A DNA stretch of 54,243 bases from Dehalococcoidia bacterium UBA2588 (GTDB lineage Bacteria; Chloroflexota; Dehalococcoidia; Lucifugimonadales; UBA3495). The position numbers and the translations under genes are program-made. The notes beneath the pieces were generated by a model. The model ran no database searches, was not told the origin of the DNA, and saw nothing but the letters and a program-made list of their open reading frames with translations. Shown piece after piece: positions 49,771 to 54,243 of the stretch. The DNA is taken from NCBI GenBank assembly GCA_002339805.1, contig DDKW01000020.1, forward strand, positions 1-54,243. Reading direction: 5' to 3'. Within the stretch, counting starts at the first letter, position 1; each line of letters opens with the position of its first letter.

Positions 49771-50295
49771 GTGGACATCATAAACATACTTGATAGATTA
49801 GAAACATTGGTAAATTCTAGCAAGAAGGTACCATATACTGACAGTGCAATTATAGACAGAAAAAAGATTCTCGATTTATTAGATCAAATGCGACTGAATA
49901 TCCCTCAAGAAATTAAAGAAGCTGGGGAAATTTTATTCCAAAAAGATCAAATTCTTAACACTGCTGTCATGGAAGCAAGGTCTTCCAAATCAGAGGCAGA
50001 AGCTGAATTCATGGCAAAATTAAGCCAATCCGCTTTGCAGCAAAAAGCAGAAGAGCTGTTTGCGGATGCCGATAGAAAAACTCAAAGACAGATGGAACAA
50101 GTTGAGAAAGAATGCATAGCTAGGCGAATTGAAGCAGACTCATACGCTCTCAAGAGTCTTAGGGACTTGGAGCAGGAATTAACGAAGATTTCCGGATCCG
50201 TGAGGAAAGGTATCGAATTGCTAGCAAAGAATGCTAGTGATTCTCAAGGTGATACAAACATAGAATCACTTGCAATGAATCAAGTTGCTGACTAG
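49771..50295 (+). CDS. Coiled-coil cytoplasmic protein, function unknown
   Basis: The protein has 174 residues. The start is GTG with GGAGGTGAG upstream (49760-49767). It is almost wholly alpha-helical and charged: a short N-terminal segment (INILDRLETLVNSSKKVPYT), then long helices rich in Glu, Lys, Gln and Ala (EAEAEFMAKLSQSALQQKAE, DADRKTQRQMEQVEKECIAR), suggesting a coiled coil. Proteins of this kind are found next to coaD in Chloroflexota, usually with no named function, and share a loose look with DivIVA or ATPase-stalk proteins. I do not assign a function. Confidence 0.65.
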   Translation: MDIINILDRLETLVNSSKKVPYTDSAIIDRKKILDLLDQMRLNIPQEIKEAGEILFQKDQILNTAVMEARSSKSEAEAEFMAKLSQSALQQKAEELFADADRKTQRQMEQVEKECIARRIEADSYALKSLRDLEQELTKISGSVRKGIELLAKNASDSQGDTNIESLAMNQVAD

Positions 50296-50376
50296 TAGTG
50301 AACTAATTTCATCTGGATTATAAAATTAGATGTCAATCTTCACAATCCGATATACGTACACATTGAGGGGTGAGCC

Positions 50377-50913
50377 ATGCTTGAGATGACTATAGATAGT
50401 ATACGAGTGAGCCCTATGAACTACCAGAGGATCGTTATTCTCAAGCAAAAAGATGGCGATAAATTCTTGCCGATATGGATAGGCCCCCAGGAAGCAGATG
50501 CAATAGCTGTTAAATTGCAAGATATGTCCGTTCCTAGACCTCTAACTCATGATCTATTATGTTCGTTTTTAGATATTGCTTCGGCAACAATTCAGCATGT
50601 TTTAATTAATAACCTAGAGAGCGACACGTTTTATGCACGAATTTTCTTCAAAATAGGAGAAAAAATCGAAGAAATTGACTCTAGGCCGTCTGATGCCATA
50701 GCTCTGGCTGTCAGGACAGGAGTTTCCATCTATGTGGAAGAAGAAGTCATAGAAAAAGCAGGAGTTAAGTTAGACGATCAAGGCAAGCCGATTACGCCTC
50801 CACAAGGAGAAAGTCCTGAGAATACACCAGTCAGAGAGGAAGAACTTAAGAGTATGTCCGCATTTACTGATTTCATAAATAATTTAGACTTAGAAGATTT
50901 CGATCAAAGTTAG
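50377..50913 (+). CDS. Bifunctional nuclease family protein (BFN/DUF151)
   Basis: The protein has 178 residues. The BFN domain covers about residues 1-135: MTIDSIRVSP, IVILKQKDGDKFLPIWIGPQ, EADAIAVKLQDMSVPRPLTH and the strongly conserved SRPSDAIALAVRTGVSIYV. Family members are reported as DNases/RNases or as regulators of RNA processing. The C-terminus is acidic and flexible. It sits 82 nt after the coiled-coil gene and 133 nt upstream of atpZ, so a separate promoter for the ATP synthase genes is expected. Confidence 0.88.
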   Translation: MLEMTIDSIRVSPMNYQRIVILKQKDGDKFLPIWIGPQEADAIAVKLQDMSVPRPLTHDLLCSFLDIASATIQHVLINNLESDTFYARIFFKIGEKIEEIDSRPSDAIALAVRTGVSIYVEEEVIEKAGVKLDDQGKPITPPQGESPENTPVREEELKSMSAFTDFINNLDLEDFDQS

Positions 50914-50994
50914 GATTCACTAAAGTTTTTATTCCTGAGGATTTACAGGACATGTACGTTAAGACATCAGATACAAATATTGGTCCTGATACGA

Positions 50995-51024
50995 TTGACT
51001 TTATAAAAGCTGTCATGGTACGAT
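50995..51024 (+). promoter_or_regulatory. Candidate promoter of the atp operon
   Basis: TTGACT (50995-51000) and TACGAT (51019-51024) are 18 nt apart, with five of six and four of six consensus matches, in the 133-nt gap before atpZ. The predicted start is near 51031, giving a leader of about 16 nt. Confidence 0.5.
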
Positions 51025-51046
51025 TCTGCACGTTTTGTGAGCCAGA

Positions 51047-51247
51047 ATGGCCAAACTAGTTTACGCACTGAAGTTCACGGGTTTGGGGTGGTATATAGCG
51101 GCTTGCATAGTGTGTGGCACCGTTTTGGGGATAGCCTTAGACAAGATGAGTGGGTTGAGTCCGCTCTTCATGATTGCAGGGGTTCTTTTGGGATCTGTTG
51201 CAGCTTTCTGGGGCTTGATTAAAATGGTCAAGCAGTTTATCAAATAG
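51047..51247 (+). CDS. atpZ: AtpZ/AtpI-like ATP synthase accessory protein
   Basis: The protein has 66 residues with two membrane helices (about 9-30 and 38-62), starting MAKLVYALKFTGLGWYIAA and containing GTVLGIALDKMSG, as in the small AtpZ family (PF09527). AtpZ/AtpI proteins help assemble the c-ring or carry Mg2+ or Ca2+. It is the first gene of the ATP synthase operon, 4 nt before atpB. Confidence 0.85.
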   Translation: MAKLVYALKFTGLGWYIAACIVCGTVLGIALDKMSGLSPLFMIAGVLLGSVAAFWGLIKMVKQFIK

Positions 51248-51251
51248 TAGG

Positions 51252-52316
51252 GTGAGGGATTTGGCTAGTTCAAAAAAAATGATCAAGTATCTAGTAATCA
51301 CGATAATAGTCGCATTGCTAATTACAGGATTCATTAATGGAGCTATTGGCTCTTCGATTTTTGGACAAGAAAGATTCCTGGAAAAGCCAGCAATTCATCT
51401 TCCTCCTCAACCAGTATTCCCGCAATCTGTAAGAGACCATCACCTTGGCTACTCAGACGAACATAAAGAGACTAAAAATGGATATGGTGATGCCCACGGA
51501 GAGTCTCATGATTCTGCGCATGATGGTGGTCACGATGATCATGCTGGAGACAATAAAGACGCGCATGCAGATGAGGGCCATCATTCGACACCATTAGGAT
51601 TGATGGATTTTGCTATTACTAACACGATGATATCATCGTGGTTTGCTACAGTAGTTATAGTTCTCCTTTTCGTATTGGGAGCCAGAAAGCGAGCAATAAT
51701 TCCAGGAAGATTCCAGAGCTTAATAGAGATTATGTTTGAAGGAGTTCTAGGATTTGCGAGTAGTGTCCTTGGGAACGATATGGCGAGGAGAGTATTCCCT
51801 GTGATTGCGACAATATTTTTCTTCGTATTGTTTAATGCTTGGCTTGCATTACTCCCGTTTTACCAGTTTCTTGGTTTTGTTAATGAGTCGGGAACGATCG
51901 AGGCGCATTTCATAAGACCTGCGGGAACAGACTTGAATATGCCATTGGCGTTGGCTTTAGTATCGTTTGTATTAGTCGAATACTGGGGGATTAAATCTCA
52001 CGGGCTGGGCTATTTCAAGAAATTCTTAGCATTTGGCAAAATCCTGAAAGGGAAACCATCCGGAATCATAGATGTGTTCGTTGGATTATTAGAATTGATA
52101 AGTGAACTAGTAAGAATTGTGAGTTTTACTTTCCGTTTGTTCGGAAATATGACAGCAGGCGAAATTTTAGTTGTTATGGTTACATTCTTGGTGCCATTTA
52201 TAGCTACGCAATTTGTGTTTGGGCTCGAACTATTAGTAGGATTGATACAATCAATTATATTTGCAGGTCTCACGTTGGTATTCATATCTGTAGCAACGAG
52301 TCATGAGGAGCATTAG
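51252..52316 (+). CDS. atpB: ATP synthase F0 subunit a, with His/Asp-rich loop
   Basis: The protein has up to 354 residues. The start is uncertain: GTG at 51252, TTG at 51261 and ATG at 51279 are possible, and GTGAGG at 51252-51257 could serve as ribosome site for the latter two. The essential proton-channel Arg is in FTFRLFGNMTAGE. The C-terminal helices of subunit a are well kept. Unusual is residues 61-111, between an added N-terminal helix (12-33) and the first canonical helix (about 123-143): it carries 11 His and many Asp, Gly and Glu, and no Cys. It should face outside. Ends 92 nt before atpE. Confidence 0.93.
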   Translation: MRDLASSKKMIKYLVITIIVALLITGFINGAIGSSIFGQERFLEKPAIHLPPQPVFPQSVRDHHLGYSDEHKETKNGYGDAHGESHDSAHDGGHDDHAGDNKDAHADEGHHSTPLGLMDFAITNTMISSWFATVVIVLLFVLGARKRAIIPGRFQSLIEIMFEGVLGFASSVLGNDMARRVFPVIATIFFFVLFNAWLALLPFYQFLGFVNESGTIEAHFIRPAGTDLNMPLALALVSFVLVEYWGIKSHGLGYFKKFLAFGKILKGKPSGIIDVFVGLLELISELVRIVSFTFRLFGNMTAGEILVVMVTFLVPFIATQFVFGLELLVGLIQSIIFAGLTLVFISVATSHEEH

Positions 52317-52405
52317 TAAAGTTTAATATTAGAGAACTTAAAGGGTTCTCTAAAAATGGCTTACAGCCTATATTAAAAAATAATAAGTAGGACTAGGAGA
52401 AGTAG

Positions 52406-52639
<234 letters not shown>

Positions 52640-52672
52640 CGTACATAGAATAGTTAATCTAAGGAGGGACAT

Positions 52673-53173
52673 ATGACTGAACTAGGTCTAAACATTCCTA
52701 GTCTGGTCGCATATCTAATTAACTTCGTCGTTCTGTTGGGTATCCTGATAGTATTCGCTTATAAACCATTGATCAGTGCCATTGACCAGAGGGCAGAGAA
52801 GATTCGTGAAAGTTTGGAAGCGGCAGATAGAGCCCAAGAAGATGCGGATAATTCCAGAGCAGAGATACAGGCTCAAATAAACGAATCTAGAGTCGAAGCT
52901 CAAAAGATATTAGATCAGGCGCGTAATGCAGCGGACAGATTTAGAGAAGAAAGGATGGAGCAGGCGCAAGAAGAGGCTATCGCATTCACTGAGCGAGCAA
53001 AATCCGACATTGAGGCAGAGCGTGATTCTGCTATTAGAGAGCTTAAAGAAAGTTTTGGGGAACTGGCAATAGATGCGGCTGAAGCTGTAGTTAAGAAATC
53101 ACTTGATGCAGATAGCCATAAAGATCTTATAAATCAGATTTTGGAAGAAAGCACTAGTGCGGGCGGTAAATAA
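52673..53173 (+). CDS. atpF: ATP synthase F0 subunit b
   Basis: The protein has 166 residues. One N-terminal membrane helix (SLVAYLINFVVLLGILIVFA, about 10-29) is followed by a long charged helix (ISAIDQRAEKIRESLEAADR onward) that forms the peripheral stalk. A strong AAGGAGGGAC lies before the ATG. Its stop overlaps the atpH start by one base (TAATG). Confidence 0.95.
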   Translation: MTELGLNIPSLVAYLINFVVLLGILIVFAYKPLISAIDQRAEKIRESLEAADRAQEDADNSRAEIQAQINESRVEAQKILDQARNAADRFREERMEQAQEEAIAFTERAKSDIEAERDSAIRELKESFGELAIDAAEAVVKKSLDADSHKDLINQILEESTSAGGK

Positions 53174-53712
53174 TGGCAGTTGGTAAATCAGGTGCGAGAT
53201 ACGCGCAAGCACTGTTTGAGCTTGCTAATCAAGACAGCCAGCATGAGAAATGGTTGTCAGAATTAAAAGAAGTTGGGGAAGTATTTAGTAATCCAGATTT
53301 TCAAATTTTGCTCACGCATGCCGAAGTACCTATGGAACAGAAGCAAGCTGCTGTATCCGAAGCATTTAATGATAATCATCAGATGATTAAGAATTTAGTT
53401 CTGCTGTTAATCAAGAATTCCGGCACTGACTGTATTAATGATCTTATAGTGAACTATGAACAATTGCTGGATGTTTATTTTGAAAGACAGAGGATAGAAG
53501 TTACCACAGCAGTTGCTTTAGATGAGACTCAAGTGAATTCTATGACTGAAGTTGTAAAGCAAATTGTTGATAAAGATGTGGTATTAGACACTTATGTTGA
53601 TGAGTCGATTATAGGTGGAATAGTTATAAAAATAGGCGACCAGCTGCTAGACGGCAGCGTAAAAACTCAATTAAATGACATGAGAAAAGCAATCAAATCC
53701 GGGGTGATTTAA
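53173..53712 (+). CDS. atpH: ATP synthase F1 subunit delta
   Basis: The protein has 179 residues. It begins GKSGARYAQALFELANQDSQ, the delta/OSCP pattern, and ends with VDESIIGGIVIKIGDQLLDG and SVKTQLNDMRKAIKSG, the conserved C-terminal block. It links the stalk to the alpha3beta3 head. It follows subunit b with a one-base overlap; atpA follows after 46 nt. Confidence 0.95.
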   Translation: MAVGKSGARYAQALFELANQDSQHEKWLSELKEVGEVFSNPDFQILLTHAEVPMEQKQAAVSEAFNDNHQMIKNLVLLLIKNSGTDCINDLIVNYEQLLDVYFERQRIEVTTAVALDETQVNSMTEVVKQIVDKDVVLDTYVDESIIGGIVIKIGDQLLDGSVKTQLNDMRKAIKSGVI

Positions 53713-53758
53713 CCAGCTTGATATGTTGCTGCAAAATACAAAATAAGAGGGACCAAGT

Positions 53759-54243
53759 ATGGCTATAAATGGACAAGAAATAGTTTCTTTAATAAAACGA
53801 CAGATCGAAGAATTTGGCGGAGAGTTGTCTCTAGTCGATGTTGGTACTGTTGTACAAGTAGGTGACGGTATTGCAAGCATTCAGGGATTGCAAGGCGTAA
53901 GATCTAACGAACTTCTTGATTTTGGTGAGGATATCGTTGGGCTAGCTTTGAACTTGGAATCAGACATAGTCGGAGCTGCTATCTTGGGTGATCCGAATGC
54001 TGTGAAAGAAGGCGACACTGTTCGAGCAACTGGCAGAATTATTGAAGTTCCTGTAGGGGAAGCATTGATAGGTAGAGTTGTGGACCCGTTAGGTAGACCA
54101 CTTGATGGTAAAGGTGCTGTTAACACTGAAAAAACCTTGCCTGTCGAAAGAGTTGCCCCTAACGTAGCAGTTAGAAAATCTGTATCTACCCCTGTATTGA
54201 CTGGTGTTAAAGCCGTAGATGCAATGGTACCAATCGGGAGAGG
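53759..54243 (+). CDS. atpA: ATP synthase F1 subunit alpha, C-terminus cut
   Basis: An ATG at 53759 opens a frame that runs off the right edge after 161 codons. GAGGGACC precedes it. Segments IKRQIEEFG, VGTVVQVGDGIASIQGLQGV, GRVVDPLGRPLDGKG and STPVLTGVKAVDAMVPIGR match the N-terminal beta-barrel and start of the nucleotide domain; the Walker A motif falls just outside the window. Subunit alpha carries non-catalytic nucleotide sites. Confidence 0.95.
   Translation, partial: MAINGQEIVSLIKRQIEEFGGELSLVDVGTVVQVGDGIASIQGLQGVRSNELLDFGEDIVGLALNLESDIVGAAILGDPNAVKEGDTVRATGRIIEVPVGEALIGRVVDPLGRPLDGKGAVNTEKTLPVERVAPNVAVRKSVSTPVLTGVKAVDAMVPIGR

Noticed and set aside
51037..51222. Alternative plus-strand frame overlapping atpZ
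   Set aside because: The atpZ frame gives two membrane helices and the family pattern; the other does not.

Overview
This window is ordinary chromosomal DNA from an uncultivated-type bacterium: AT-rich, tightly packed, with short intergenic gaps and no phage, transposon or CRISPR content. Both edges cut genes. I infer a marine Chloroflexota bacterium close to the SAR202/Dehalococcoidia branch. The reasons are four luciferase-like flavin monooxygenases within about 26 kb, enolase-superfamily and RraA-type accessory enzymes, a free-standing acyl-CoA mutase large subunit, and a coaD / coiled-coil / bifunctional-nuclease / ATP synthase neighbourhood. The organism looks aerobic (CtaG-type oxidase assembly factor, Baeyer-Villiger monooxygenase) and probably makes heme by the coproporphyrin route, because it has a ChdC/HemQ with all four key residues. 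The lineage is an inference; no rRNA gene is present to confirm it.

Layout. Positions 1-9060 hold an accessory catabolic block: an FMN alpha-hydroxyacid dehydrogenase (partial), a LigI-like amidohydrolase overlapping an RraA/LigK-like aldolase, a NylB-like serine hydrolase, a benzoylformate-decarboxylase-like ThDP enzyme, a threonine-synthase-like PLP enzyme, an ABM-fold protein, an enolase-superfamily enzyme and an alpha/beta hydrolase with a Cys nucleophile. Three tRNAs (Leu-GAG, Cys-GCA, Leu-TAA) follow on the minus strand at 9142-9427 behind a perfect extended -10 promoter. Positions 9524-18000 mix a PEP mutase/isocitrate lyase-type enzyme, an F420/FMN monooxygenase, mnmA, rnhB, an amino-acid-oxidase-like FAD enzyme, a ComB-like phosphatase, an NHL-repeat protein and chdC. 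Positions 17453-22289 are a minus-strand run: Lrp regulator, 7Fe ferredoxin, aconitase, Baeyer-Villiger monooxygenase.

Positions 22484-28202 are mostly housekeeping: tRNA-Ser(GCT), miaB, nadA, nadC, an AhpD-like protein, a DinB-like protein, then dtd, an FmdB zinc ribbon and rpsU on the minus strand. Positions 28367-39284 return to accessory content: a glycosyltransferase, an alpha/beta hydrolase next to a monooxygenase, a lipoprotein, a two-component system, two more monooxygenases, a cupin, a ctaG pair, a duplicated alpha/beta-barrel protein and a DUF378 protein. Positions 39512-46446 look like a CoA-thioester pathway: MhpD-type hydratase, CitE/HpcH-type lyase, family III CoA transferase, orphan molybdenum hydroxylase subunit and an acyl-CoA mutase. 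Positions 46475-54243 are core genes: tyrS, ribF, rsmD, coaD, a coiled-coil protein, a bifunctional nuclease, then atpZ-atpB-atpE-atpF-atpH-atpA (cut by the edge).

The most interesting point is the acyl-CoA mutase at 44854-46446. It would normally be named methylmalonyl-CoA mutase, but the two residues that select the methylmalonyl carboxylate (Tyr89 and Arg207 in MutB) are Phe60 and Gln178 here, the pair known from isobutyryl-CoA mutase. Other points worth checking are a His/Asp-rich loop in AtpB, an orphan molybdenum hydroxylase subunit beside a CoA-transferase/lyase pair, and several enzymes with altered catalytic residues.
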